A model generated the notes under the pieces. That model did no database searches. It was not told the origin of the DNA and was given only the letters and a program-made list of their open reading frames with translations. From Parasphingorhabdus flavimaris (GTDB lineage: Bacteria; Pseudomonadota; Alphaproteobacteria; Sphingomonadales; Sphingomonadaceae), in the NCBI RefSeq assembly GCF_013371215.1, contig NZ_JABWMH010000005.1, positions 186,001 to 250,000 on the forward strand: a DNA stretch of 64,000 bases. Reading direction: 5' to 3'. Position 1 is the stretch's first letter, and every line of letters begins with the position of its first letter. Shown in pieces: positions 7,620-15,278 of this stretch. The translations under genes and the position numbers were made by a program.

Positions 7620-8312
7620 ATGAAAGCCTTGGAGAGCGACGCCCCGCTGATCGTCTATGTCGACATCAAAAGCCCCTACGCCTTTGTCGCCATCCGGCCG
7701 ACGCTGGCGCTGGAGAAGTCGCTCGGCATCCGTTTTGACTGGCGGCCGCTGACGCTCGATATTCCCAGCTATCTGGGTTCTGCGCGCAAGAGCAAGGGCA
7801 AGGTCGTCGAAAGCACGCGCAGCGCCAGCCAGTGGACGGGGATCAAATATGGCTATCGCGATGCCCGCCGCTATGTCGAGCGTCAGGGCATGATCCTCAA
7901 GGGGACCGAGAAAATATGGGACTCGTCGATCGCCAATATCGCTATTTCCTGGGTCATGCAGACCGACCGCGACCGGCTCGGCGATTATTTCGAAGCGGTC
8001 TATCCGCCCTTCTGGCGGCGGGAACTGGATATTGAGGATATCGCGGTGGTCGAAGCCTGTCTGGAGCAGGCCGGAATCGATTCAAAAGACTTTGCCGCCT
8101 TCGTCGCGGGTGAGGGTCGCGCGCAACATGACGCGCTCCAGAAACAGCTTCACCCGAGCGGAATCTACGGCGTCCCGACCTATGTCTTTGACGGCACAAT
8201 CCTGTTCGGCCGCGAGCATCTCCCCTTTGTTCGCTGGCACCTTCAGGGCCGCGAAGCCCCGGCCCCGGATATTGCCTACGAGATTGATGACCGGGAGCCA
8301 CAGCCATGCTGA
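7620..8312 (+). CDS. DsbA-fold, 2-hydroxychromene-2-carboxylate isomerase-like protein
   Basis: A 230-residue thioredoxin-superfamily protein of the DsbA/HCCA-isomerase group. The position of the CxxC active site reads SPYAF (VDIKSPYAFVAIRP), with the Ser used by glutathione-dependent HCCA isomerases. The cis-proline loop is seen in GIYGVPTYVFDG and the C-terminal motif is LFGREHLPFV. There is no signal peptide, so it is cytoplasmic and not an oxidase. It shares ATGCTGA overlap with the next gene, a second member of the family. Confidence 0.75.
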   Translation: MKALESDAPLIVYVDIKSPYAFVAIRPTLALEKSLGIRFDWRPLTLDIPSYLGSARKSKGKVVESTRSASQWTGIKYGYRDARRYVERQGMILKGTEKIWDSSIANIAISWVMQTDRDRLGDYFEAVYPPFWRRELDIEDIAVVEACLEQAGIDSKDFAAFVAGEGRAQHDALQKQLHPSGIYGVPTYVFDGTILFGREHLPFVRWHLQGREAPAPDIAYEIDDREPQPC

Positions 8313-8881
8313 GCGTCTTCATCGATTTCAAGTCACCGGCTTCTTTCCTTGCGCTCGACCCGACACTGGCGCTGGCAGGCGAAACGGGCGTCCATATCAA
8401 ATGGCTTCCCTTTTCGGTCCGGCCCTTTTCGATTCCCGAAGAGAAAGCGGACGAAACCGTGGGCGAGCGGCACCGCCGCGTCCGCGCCATCGCCCAGCGC
8501 GACACGCATTTGCATTATGCAAAGGTTCAGGGCCGCGAGATGCACTTTTCCCAAACACCTGCCGGCAGTGAAGTCGCCCTTGCGGCAATGGCCGGCCTTG
8601 ATGGCGATCCCGTCCCGTTCATCCGGGCTGCCTTTGCCGCTTACTGGACAGAACAGGCAGATCTTGGCGATGAAGCGGTCGTGGCGGCCCTGCTCTCTTC
8701 GGTGCAAACATCCCTGCCCGACCCGCAATCGGCGGGCGAAAGACTGGTTTCGATTCGAAGCGAAGCGGAAGAATTGGGCGTTTTCGAATCACCCTCCTAT
8801 GTCATTGCCGACCAGCTCTTCGTTGGCCGCGAACATCTTCCGTGGATACGGTCGCTGATCGAAGCGGGCAAAGTCGCGTAA
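8306..8881 (+). CDS. Second DsbA-fold isomerase-like protein
   Basis: A 191-residue paralogue-type neighbour of the preceding gene, starting within its last codons (ATG 8306, previous stop at 8310-8312). It opens with VFIDFKSPASFLALDP and carries FESPSYVIADQLFVGREHLPW near the end, where the cis-Pro position reads S-P-S-Y. It lacks CxxC. Tight overlap argues for translational coupling and perhaps a heteromer or sequential reactions. The function is inferred only at superfamily level. Confidence 0.72.
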   Translation: MLSVFIDFKSPASFLALDPTLALAGETGVHIKWLPFSVRPFSIPEEKADETVGERHRRVRAIAQRDTHLHYAKVQGREMHFSQTPAGSEVALAAMAGLDGDPVPFIRAAFAAYWTEQADLGDEAVVAALLSSVQTSLPDPQSAGERLVSIRSEAEELGVFESPSYVIADQLFVGREHLPWIRSLIEAGKVA

Positions 8882-9024
8882 AATCCCACTCTTTTCTTGC
8901 GAATCCGGGAATCTGCGGTTAAAGGGCTGGTTCTTTCCGAAATCATGCATATATCCGACCACGGTCAAACGACTGACACCCGGAGTTTATGCGGAAACCG
9001 GGAAGCGAATTTAAGGAATCAAGC

Positions 9025-9219
9025 ATGGCGAAAGTCAATCCAGGCGAATTCATGAATCAGGTCAAGGCCGAGACCAACAAGGTCGTCTGGCCGACATGGC
9101 CCGAGACCGTCCGTACGGCGATCCTCGTGCTGATCATGACGACTATTCTCGGATTGTTTTTTCTGGGCGTTGATTCGGTTTTTAACGGGCTTGTCGCCTG
9201 GCTCTTGAGCCTCGCTTAA
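9025..9219 (+). CDS. secE: Preprotein translocase subunit SecE
   Basis: A 64-residue single-span SecE, part of the SecYEG channel. It has the conserved amphipathic segment FMNQVKAETNKVVWPTWPET before a hydrophobic helix (AILVLIMTTILGLFFLGVD). The start is MAKVNPGEF; 12 in-frame residues upstream do not look native. nusG follows 26 bp later, as usual. No strong promoter was identified in the 143 bp upstream. Confidence 0.95.
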   Translation: MAKVNPGEFMNQVKAETNKVVWPTWPETVRTAILVLIMTTILGLFFLGVDSVFNGLVAWLLSLA

Positions 9220-9245
9220 TCCCAACAGATTTTTAGGTTATTCGC

Positions 9246-9782
9246 ATGGCACGCTGGTATATCATTCACGCTTATTCGGGCTTTGAACACAAGGTCAAGG
9301 AAGCGATCGAGGCTGACGCCAAGCGTCTCGGCCTGACCGAGCTGGTCGAGGATATCGAAGTCCCGACCGAAACCATTACCGAAGTCAAACGCGGGAAGAA
9401 AATCCAGTCCGAACGGAAATTCTTCCCCGGCTATGTTCTGGCGAAGCTGGAAATGACCGATGATGTCTATCACCTGGTCAAGAACCAGCCCAAGGTCACC
9501 GGCTTCCTCGGCAGCAGCGGCAAGCCGCAGGCGATCAGCGAATCCGAAGCCGCGCGCATTCTCAATACCAAGGAAGAAGCAGCCAACGCTCCGAAAGAAC
9601 GGATCACGGTCAGCTACGAAATCGGCGACGAGGTCAAGGTCAAGAGCGGCCCGTTCAACAGCTTCAACGGCATTGTCGAGGAACTCGATTTCGACAAGAA
9701 CAAGGTCAAGGTTTCCGTGTCCATCTTTGGCCGCGCAACCCCGGTCGAACTGGACTTCGGCGAAGTCGACCTGATCAGCTAG
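9246..9782 (+). CDS. nusG: Transcription termination/antitermination protein NusG
   Basis: A 178-residue NusG: N-terminal NGN domain ([18 protein letters not shown] at the start, [14 protein letters not shown] around residue 60) and C-terminal KOW domain ([19 protein letters not shown]). It binds RNA polymerase to raise elongation speed and links it to Rho or to ribosomal protein S10. It lies in the secE-nusG pair. A 9-bp hairpin lies directly after the stop. Confidence 0.97.
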   Translation: MARWYIIHAYSGFEHKVKEAIEADAKRLGLTELVEDIEVPTETITEVKRGKKIQSERKFFPGYVLAKLEMTDDVYHLVKNQPKVTGFLGSSGKPQAISESEAARILNTKEEAANAPKERITVSYEIGDEVKVKSGPFNSFNGIVEELDFDKNKVKVSVSIFGRATPVELDFGEVDLIS

Positions 9783-9787
9783 TTTCA

Positions 9788-9810
9788 TGTTCCGGATCAT
9801 GTCCGGAACA
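9788..9810 (+). promoter_or_regulatory. Hairpin after nusG
   Basis: Perfect 9-bp stem, TGTTCCGGA (9788-9796) and TCCGGAACA (9802-9810), with a 5-nt loop. No T-tract follows, so a strong intrinsic terminator is unlikely; an RNA processing site or mRNA stabiliser between nusG and rplK is more plausible. Confidence 0.5.
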
Positions 9811-9844
9811 GACAGAATTTGAAACTCCGGTTTCGAATACCACT

Positions 9845-9876
9845 GTGGGAGGAGAGTTTACTCTCCGCTTGACCAC
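9845..9876 (+). promoter_or_regulatory. rplK leader structure, candidate L1-binding autoregulatory site
   Basis: A 6-bp stem GGAGAG/CTCTCC (9851-9856/9861-9866) closed by a TTTA loop, inside an outer GTGG/CCAC pairing (9845-9848/9873-9876), about 55 nt before rplK. In bacteria, L1 commonly represses the rplKA mRNA by binding a leader that mimics its 23S rRNA site. Position and structure agree; the detailed L1 consensus was not checked. Confidence 0.4.
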
Positions 9877-9931
9877 TTAATTTGCGGGAGCGGCAATGTC
9901 GCCAATCCCAAAAGAATGAAAGGACAGCCAA

Positions 9932-10363
9932 ATGGCTAAAAAAATTGATGGCTATATCAATTTGCAAGTGCCCGCCGGTACTGCAAATCCATCCCCGCCG
10001 ATCGGCCCAGCATTGGGTCAGCGCGGCGTCAACATCATGGATTTCTGTAAAGCGTTCAACGCCGCAACAGACAAGCTTGAAAAAGGCACGCCGATCCCGA
10101 CGAAGATTACCGTCTATTCGGATCGCAGCTTCACCTTTGAAACCAAGACACCACCAGCCAGCTATCTGATCAAGAAGGTCGCCAAGCTGAAAAAAGGTTC
10201 AAGCGAACCGGGCAAGGTTTCTGGCGGGTCGATCAAGACTTCGCAGATCAAGGAAATCGCCGAAACCAAAATGGCCGACCTCAATGCCAACAGCATCGAA
10301 CAGGCAATGAAAATCATCGCAGGCAGCGCGCGCTCGATGGGCGTAGACGTGGTGGAGGGATAA
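9932..10363 (+). CDS. rplK: 50S ribosomal protein L11
   Basis: A 143-residue L11, which binds the GTPase-associated region of 23S rRNA and is needed for the stringent response. Typical N-terminus ([20 protein letters not shown], then [20 protein letters not shown]) and C-terminus ([15 protein letters not shown]). rplA starts 4 bp after the stop. Confidence 0.98.
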   Translation: MAKKIDGYINLQVPAGTANPSPPIGPALGQRGVNIMDFCKAFNAATDKLEKGTPIPTKITVYSDRSFTFETKTPPASYLIKKVAKLKKGSSEPGKVSGGSIKTSQIKEIAETKMADLNANSIEQAMKIIAGSARSMGVDVVEG

Positions 10364-10367
10364 GAAC

Positions 10368-11069
10368 ATGGCGAAACTCTCCAAAAAAATGCAGAAGATC
10401 AACGCTGAAGTTGATCGCGAAAAGCTGTACGGCATCGACGAAGCGATCAAGACCCTGAAAGGTCTCGCATCGACTTCGAAATTTGACGAAACGCTTGATG
10501 TTGTGATCAATCTTGGTGTCGATCCTCGCCACGCTGACCAGATGGTCCGCGGCGTGATCTCGCTGCCTGCCGGAACCGGCAAAACAGCACGCGTTGCCGT
10601 TTTTGCCAAGGATGCGAAAGCAGACGAAGCCAAGGCAGCCGGCGCCGATACGGTTGGTGCAGAAGATCTGCTCGAAGCCATGCAGGGCGGCGACCTCAAC
10701 TATGATCGCGTTATCGCAACCCCGGACATGATGGGTGTTGTTGGCCGTCTCGGTAAGGTGCTCGGCCCCAAGGGTCTGATGCCGAACCCGAAACTCGGCA
10801 CGGTTACCCCGAATGTCGCGCAAGCGGTCAAGGACGCCAAGGGCGGACAGATCGAATATCGCGTCGAAAAAGCCGGCATCATCCATAACGGCATCGGCAA
10901 GACCAGCTTCAAGGAAGCCGATCTGCGCAAGAATTTCGATGCGCTCGTCAATGCTGTGATCAAGGCAAAGCCAGCCGGCGCCAAGGGCAGATATGTCCGC
11001 AAGGTCGGCCTGAGCACGACCATGGGCCCGGGTCTCAAAATCAATCTCGGAGAGATTGAAGGGATTTGA
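10368..11069 (+). CDS. rplA: 50S ribosomal protein L1
   Basis: A 233-residue L1, the mobile stalk protein at the E site and usual translational repressor of its own operon. The signatures include [16 protein letters not shown] and GKTSF near the end. It forms a pair with rplK and is followed by a strong intrinsic terminator at 11122-11153, so L11-L1 expression is separated from rplJL downstream. Confidence 0.98.
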   Translation: MAKLSKKMQKINAEVDREKLYGIDEAIKTLKGLASTSKFDETLDVVINLGVDPRHADQMVRGVISLPAGTGKTARVAVFAKDAKADEAKAAGADTVGAEDLLEAMQGGDLNYDRVIATPDMMGVVGRLGKVLGPKGLMPNPKLGTVTPNVAQAVKDAKGGQIEYRVEKAGIIHNGIGKTSFKEADLRKNFDALVNAVIKAKPAGAKGRYVRKVGLSTTMGPGLKINLGEIEGI

Positions 11070-11121
11070 TCCATTGCGTGTCGGACTCGCAAAAGCGGGT
11101 ACGATACATGAACTGATTTGG

Positions 11122-11153
11122 AAAAGGCCGGGCGCAATCCCGGCCTTTTTCTT
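11122..11153 (+). terminator. Intrinsic terminator after rplA
   Basis: GC-rich stem AAAAGGCCGGG (11122-11132) with CCCGGCCTTTTT (11139-11150), 6-nt loop, followed by CTT. It is 53 bp past the rplA stop. Confidence 0.9.
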
Positions 11154-11175
11154 ATGACCGTGAGAGGCGGACGAT

Positions 11176-11955
11176 ATGACCAGATTGCAGATCAGCGCGA
11201 AATTATCCTACCGCCTCCCGATGCCGTGCACGATATTGGTCCAGGTCGAGGCGGCGGAGACCCCCGACCAGATCGTTGCGCAGGCAAATATCGATATCGG
11301 CCCGACCGGTGACAAGACCAGCGTCGCGGCCCATGACGGTATCGGCACCCGGCTGTGGACCAGCCAGCAGGATCGGCTCGATATCTCTTATGATGCGCTG
11401 GTGACTATCGACCGCGCCAATCCCGATTTTGCCACCCTGCCCGCGACCGCTCTCAACGACTTGCCCGGTCATACCGTTCCCTATCTGTTCAACTCGCTCT
11501 ATTGCTCGGTCAACGCTTTTGATTCTGTTGTCACCGGCGAGTTTCCCGGCCTCGAGGGCGGCCCGCTGGTCGCCGCGATGGCCGACTATATCAAACAGAC
11601 CATGACCTATGGTTCGGATGCGGACAATGTCCAGTGCAACGCCGAACAGAGCCTTGCCGCGCGCAAGGGCGTTTGCCGCGACTATGCCCATATAATGATC
11701 AGCATGGCCCGATGCGCCAATATTCCGGCGCGCTTTGCCAGCACTTATGCGCCCGATGTCCAGCCCCAGGATTTCCACGCCGTGCCCGAAGTTTTTCTGG
11801 ACGACCGGTGGCACCTGATCGACCCGACGGGCATGGCCCAGCCATCCGACATGGCGGTGATCGGCATCGGCCGCGACGCCACCGACGTCTCCTTCCTCAC
11901 CGCCTTTGGCAGGATGAATATGGTCGAGCAGCGGGTGGCCGTGACCCGCGCCTGA
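11176..11955 (+). CDS. Transglutaminase-like cysteine protease family protein
   Basis: A 259-residue cytoplasmic protein with a transglutaminase-like core. The catalytic Cys is in [18 protein letters not shown] (about residue 173), the His in [11 protein letters not shown] and the Asp in WHLIDPTG. The N-terminal half is a beta domain typical of bacterial transglutaminase-like proteins. Such proteins act as peptidases or amide hydrolases, with unknown substrates. It begins 23 bp after the rplA terminator, between the two ribosomal modules, with no evident functional tie to them. Confidence 0.8.
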   Translation: MTRLQISAKLSYRLPMPCTILVQVEAAETPDQIVAQANIDIGPTGDKTSVAAHDGIGTRLWTSQQDRLDISYDALVTIDRANPDFATLPATALNDLPGHTVPYLFNSLYCSVNAFDSVVTGEFPGLEGGPLVAAMADYIKQTMTYGSDADNVQCNAEQSLAARKGVCRDYAHIMISMARCANIPARFASTYAPDVQPQDFHAVPEVFLDDRWHLIDPTGMAQPSDMAVIGIGRDATDVSFLTAFGRMNMVEQRVAVTRA

Positions 11956-12037
11956 AAAGACCGCCGACAAATTCCGGCTTTCAAAGCGCGGGGCTTTTCC
12001 GTTAGACTTGGCGCCGAAGAATTATCGGGAGGAATAT

Positions 12038-12418
12038 ATGCACAAGGGTTCCTGCCTCTGCGGCGCGATCCAGATTGAAGTTACCGGCGACCTGCCCGAA
12101 GCCGACGCCTGCCACTGCAGCCAGTGCCGCAAGCAGTCCGGCCATTACTGGGCCTCGATCGACGTCCCGACCAGCGCCGTCACGATCCGCGGCGGGGACC
12201 AGGTCCGCTGGTACCAGTCCTCCGAAAAAGTCCGCCGCGGCTTCTGCCAGACCTGCGGGTCTTTCCTGTTCTGGGACCCGATCCACCACGACAAGATCGC
12301 CATCGCCATGGGCTGTTTCGACCAGCCGACCGGCACGAAAATCTGGAGCCATATCTTTGTCGGCGACAAGGGGGATTATTACGAGATTGAGCCGGGGGTG
12401 CTGCAGAAGGATCAGTAA
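12038..12418 (+). CDS. GFA (glutathione-dependent formaldehyde-activating-like) family protein
   Basis: A 126-residue zinc protein of the GFA/CENP-V fold. Zn-binding cysteines are seen in GSCLCGAIQIEV, CHCSQCRKQSGH and FCQTCGSFLFWD. Family members are mostly of unknown role; only a few relate to glutathione adducts. The start MHKGSC has a GGGAGGA Shine-Dalgarno; the ten in-frame residues upstream are not supported. A hairpin lies 2 bp after the stop. Confidence 0.85.
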   Translation: MHKGSCLCGAIQIEVTGDLPEADACHCSQCRKQSGHYWASIDVPTSAVTIRGGDQVRWYQSSEKVRRGFCQTCGSFLFWDPIHHDKIAIAMGCFDQPTGTKIWSHIFVGDKGDYYEIEPGVLQKDQ

Positions 12419-12419
12419 A

Positions 12420-12490
12420 CCTTCTCCCGTGAGGGAGAAGGATATGAAGCCTTATTCGCGCAGCGGATTAGGCGCAGTTGCATGAGGGTA
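12420..12490. repeat. Tandem hairpins, possible dispersed intergenic repeat
   Basis: Two hairpins lie in a row: CCTTCTCCC/GGGAGAAGG (12420-12428/12433-12441, GTGA loop) and CCTTATTCGC/GCGGATTAGG (12450-12459/12463-12472, 8 of 10 pairs, GCA loop), then CGCAGTTGCATGAGGG. The pattern recalls short intergenic repeats common in sphingomonad genomes, but that is from memory and only one copy is in this window. There is no T-tract, so it is not a classic terminator. Confidence 0.35.
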
Positions 12491-12501
12491 CCCCCTACCC
12501 C

Positions 12502-12529
12502 TTGACATCCCCGCCCCACCCGCTAATGG
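12502..12529 (+). promoter_or_regulatory. Candidate promoter for rplJL
   Basis: TTGACA (12502-12507), 16-bp spacer, TAATGG (12524-12529). This gives a transcript with a leader of about 285 nt before rplJ. The -35 is consensus and the -10 is weak. It sits in the 403-bp gap between GFA and rplJ. Confidence 0.4.
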
Positions 12530-12559
12530 CTCTCCTACAAATTGTGCTTCCGTCAAAAG

Positions 12560-12821
12560 AATCGCAATTTCCGTCCGAGACAGCCGGTGAGGGGAATATG
12601 CCCCTCTTAATTTCCAGCCTAGACGGGGATCAGTTTTTTCGTGTGGCAACACACGGGTACGCAGCCAGCGTTTTCCAACGCGGCAGAACGGCCAAAACCC
12701 CCCTTCGGATTATACAGGATTGATTTCGGTCAGTCCTTTCGCTCGTCATCCCTTCGCCGGGGTGACGGTTACTAGAATTGGATTGCGCGTCAAAAACGCA
12801 GTCCACGTGAAGGAGCAAAAT
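12560..12821 (+). promoter_or_regulatory. rplJ leader, candidate L10-L12 binding region
   Basis: This is the rest of the 403-bp gene-free stretch before rplJ. It contains a GAGGGG/CCCCTC pairing (12591-12596 with 12601-12606) and a TGTG/CACA pairing (12642-12645 with 12650-12653). Long leaders ahead of rplJ are the known site of L10(L12)4 autoregulation in bacteria. No ORF was seen. The binding site itself is inferred from position only. Confidence 0.35.
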
Positions 12822-13334
12822 ATGGATCGTGGTCAAAAGACCGAAGCGGTTGTCGCTCTGAACGCTATTTTCAAGCAGGCCGGGGTGGTCGTGGTAACAC
12901 GCAACCTGGGCCTGACTGTGGCTCAGTCTACCGAGCTGCGGACGAAAATGCGGGACGAAGGCGCAAGCTTCAAAGTCTCTAAAAACCGCCTTGCCAAACT
13001 GGCTCTGGAAGGCACCGACTATGCCCCGATAGCAGATATGCTGACGGGTCCGGTCGCGCTCGCTACATCGGATGATCCGGTGGCCGCTGCAAAAATCGCA
13101 GTGGCATTTGCAAAAACCAACGAGAATTTGGAAATCGTTGGCGGCGCAATGGGCGACACCCTTCTTGACGAAGCTGGCGTAAAATCTCTGGCCTCCATGC
13201 CATCTCTTGATGAACTGCGCGGAACGATTGTTGGTCTGCTTGTCGCACCACAAACGAAAATCGCCCGGATTGTCAAAGAACCAGCTGGAGCCCTTGCCCG
13301 TGTAGTTGGCGCTTATGCCGCTACCGGTGAATGA
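12822..13334 (+). CDS. rplJ: 50S ribosomal protein L10
   Basis: A 170-residue L10, the base of the L7/L12 stalk and autogenous repressor of rplJL. Family features are the N-terminal DRGQKTEAVVALNAIFKQAG, VVVVTRNLGLTV and FKVSKNRLAKLA, then a long C-terminal helix (LVAPQTKIARIVKEPAGALA) that carries L12. ATG 12822 has AAGGAG upstream; the longer in-frame ORF from 12720 is leader. rplL follows 42 bp later. Confidence 0.97.
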   Translation: MDRGQKTEAVVALNAIFKQAGVVVVTRNLGLTVAQSTELRTKMRDEGASFKVSKNRLAKLALEGTDYAPIADMLTGPVALATSDDPVAAAKIAVAFAKTNENLEIVGGAMGDTLLDEAGVKSLASMPSLDELRGTIVGLLVAPQTKIARIVKEPAGALARVVGAYAATGE

Positions 13335-13376
13335 ATTTAACTTTTCAAATATTTAGAAAATTGGAGCGTATTTAAA

Positions 13377-13751
13377 ATGGCTGATATTGCAAAACTGGTT
13401 GAAGAACTTTCGAAACTCACCGTCATGGAAGCGGCTGAACTGTCCAAGGCACTGGAAGAAGAGTGGGGCGTTTCCGCTGCTGCTGCTGTTGCTGTTGCCG
13501 GACCTGCTGCTGCAGGCGGTGGCGAAGCTGCTGAAGAGCAGACCGAATTTGACGTAATCCTGACCGGCGACGGCGGCAAGAAAATCCAGGTGATTAAAGA
13601 AGTCCGTGCGATCACGGCTCTTGGCCTCACCGATGCCAAAGCCCTCGTCGAAGGCGCGCCTAAGGCGATCAAGGAAGGCGTCAGCAAAGCTGAAGCAGAA
13701 GAAATCAAGACCAAGATCGAAGCTGCCGGCGGTACCGTCGAACTCAAATAA
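13377..13751 (+). CDS. rplL: 50S ribosomal protein L7/L12
   Basis: A 124-residue stalk protein that recruits translation factors. It has an N-terminal dimer helix ([21 protein letters not shown]), an Ala/Gly-rich hinge ([18 protein letters not shown]) and a C-terminal domain with [20 protein letters not shown]. An intrinsic terminator ends the rplJL unit, so rpoB is not simply co-transcribed. Confidence 0.98.
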   Translation: MADIAKLVEELSKLTVMEAAELSKALEEEWGVSAAAAVAVAGPAAAGGGEAAEEQTEFDVILTGDGGKKIQVIKEVRAITALGLTDAKALVEGAPKAIKEGVSKAEAEEIKTKIEAAGGTVELK

Positions 13752-13776
13752 GCCTAACGGTTTATTGAAAAAATTT

Positions 13777-13812
13777 GGGGTGGCTTCCGGTTTGGAAGCC
13801 GCCCCTTTTTTT
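13777..13812 (+). terminator. Intrinsic terminator after rplL
   Basis: Stem GGGGTGGCTTCC (13777-13788) with GGAAGCCGCCCC (13794-13805, one G-T pair), then seven T (13806-13812). It lies 25 bp past the rplL stop. Confidence 0.9.
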
Positions 13813-13931
13813 GCCCTTTTCATGGTGGCCAGCATGGCACCCCCTCGTCCCTCCGCTGGCCGTCTGGGCACAATGATTGACATGGCCGGGCCGCTGCGCG
13901 ACTAGGGCAGCTGGCATTTCCGGGGGACTAT

Positions 13932-14471
13932 ATGACCGACAATCAAGACCTGATCGATCTCGTGCGGACGATCCCGGACTATCCCAAGCCGGGAATCCAG
14001 TTCCGCGACGTATCAACCCTGCTGCTCGACGGGCCGGCCTTTCGCCGGACCATTGACCGGATGATTGCACTGGTCGATCCGGACAGTTTCGACGTGATTG
14101 CGGGGATCGAGGCGCGCGGTTTCATCGTTTCGGCGGCGATGTCCTATGCTCTGGAAAAGGGCAAGGTCATGCTGCGCAAACCGGGCAAATTGCCCGGCAA
14201 GGCGGTCAGCATCGACTATGCGCTGGAATATGGCAGCGACCGGATCGAAATGCATGTCGACGCGATCCAGCCGGGCCAGCGGGTCTTGCTGGTAGACGAT
14301 CTGCTCGCGACCGGCGGGACGGCGATGGCCGGAGTCGAATTACTGCGTGGCCAGGGGGCGATTGTTTCCCAGGCGCTGTTCATCGTCGACCTGCCCGATC
14401 TCGGCGGCGCGCAAAAGCTGTCCGCAGCCGGGGTCAAGCCGCTCGCATTGATGGCCTTTGCCGGTGATTGA
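13932..14471 (+). CDS. apt: Adenine phosphoribosyltransferase
   Basis: A 179-residue cytoplasmic enzyme making AMP from adenine and PRPP. Visible motifs are TIPDYPKPGIQFRDV, the GIEARGFI segment and the PRPP-binding loop VLLVDDLLATGGTA. Its stop lies inside the start of a nucleosidase-type gene, so the pair is probably coupled: the neighbour can release adenine that Apt salvages. Confidence 0.95.
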   Translation: MTDNQDLIDLVRTIPDYPKPGIQFRDVSTLLLDGPAFRRTIDRMIALVDPDSFDVIAGIEARGFIVSAAMSYALEKGKVMLRKPGKLPGKAVSIDYALEYGSDRIEMHVDAIQPGQRVLLVDDLLATGGTAMAGVELLRGQGAIVSQALFIVDLPDLGGAQKLSAAGVKPLALMAFAGD

Positions 14472-15150
14472 GCATGTAGCGGTCATCACCGGCGTTCAGG
14501 ACGAAGCGGACGCCTTGCTTCACGATCAGCCCGCAACCAGGCTGGACAGCCCTTTTGGCGCAATCCGCCAGCTCGATCATGGCGGGAAAAGGGTAGCCAT
14601 TCTCTGTTCCGGTATCGGCAAGGTCCATGCCGGTGCCGCCGCTCTCTATATGCACGGCCATTTCTGCCCCGACCTGTTTCTGGTGATCGGCACCGCTGGT
14701 CATGTCAGCACCATCCAGGGCGACTGTTTCTATCTCCACGAATCCCTGCAGGCCGATTACGGGACGCTGGAGAAATTCGGCGAGCATGACGGCTTTACCC
14801 ATTATGACGCCGGCACATGGCCGATTGGTCCGGCCGACTGGAACCCGTTCACATCGCATCCCATGCCCGACGCTCTCGCCCTGCCCCGGGCGCGGATCGC
14901 GACCGCCGACTGTTTCGTCAAATGTCCCGAACGCTCGGCCTATCTGCGCGACACGCTCATGGCCGATCTGGTCGATATGGAGACCGCGGCGGTGGCGCAG
15001 ATTGCCGCGATGCTGGATCTGCCCTGGGCCGGAATCAAGGCTGTTACCGATGGCGCGAACAGCGACAGTTCGGGTGATTTTCATGCCAATCTTTCCGCAG
15101 CCGCCAGGCGCGCCGCGGACGCTGCCGCAGAATTTATCAGCCGGATTTAA
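14464..15150 (+). CDS. Purine nucleoside phosphorylase/MTA-SAH nucleosidase family protein
   Basis: A 228-residue member of the PNP/UDP-type phosphorylase superfamily. It shows CSGIGKVHAGAAALYMHGHF, the VIGTAGHVS loop, the catalytic-region DLVDMETAAVAQIA (the Met-Glu that binds ribose) and AVTDGANSDSSGDF with the Asp expected of nucleosidases. Most likely it cleaves methylthioadenosine or S-adenosylhomocysteine, which fits apt directly upstream. The start is GTG 14464 overlapping the apt stop; TTG 14458 is an alternative. Confidence 0.75.
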   Translation: MIEHVAVITGVQDEADALLHDQPATRLDSPFGAIRQLDHGGKRVAILCSGIGKVHAGAAALYMHGHFCPDLFLVIGTAGHVSTIQGDCFYLHESLQADYGTLEKFGEHDGFTHYDAGTWPIGPADWNPFTSHPMPDALALPRARIATADCFVKCPERSAYLRDTLMADLVDMETAAVAQIAAMLDLPWAGIKAVTDGANSDSSGDFHANLSAAARRAADAAAEFISRI

Positions 15151-15278
15151 GACGCTTTTGAGCTTGCTGTCGGCGAAGACCTTCAGTTCGCGCCCCACCT
15201 ACCGTAATTAACGATGTGAAAACTCTAATTCTATATTGGCTGCCAGCTAATAGTAAAATTGAGTAACTCGGGGTGCGC

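Noticed and set aside
15151-15278. Possible c-di-GMP riboswitch before the GGDEF-EAL gene
   Set aside because: No GEMM-like fold or conserved motif was seen in the 128-bp gap.
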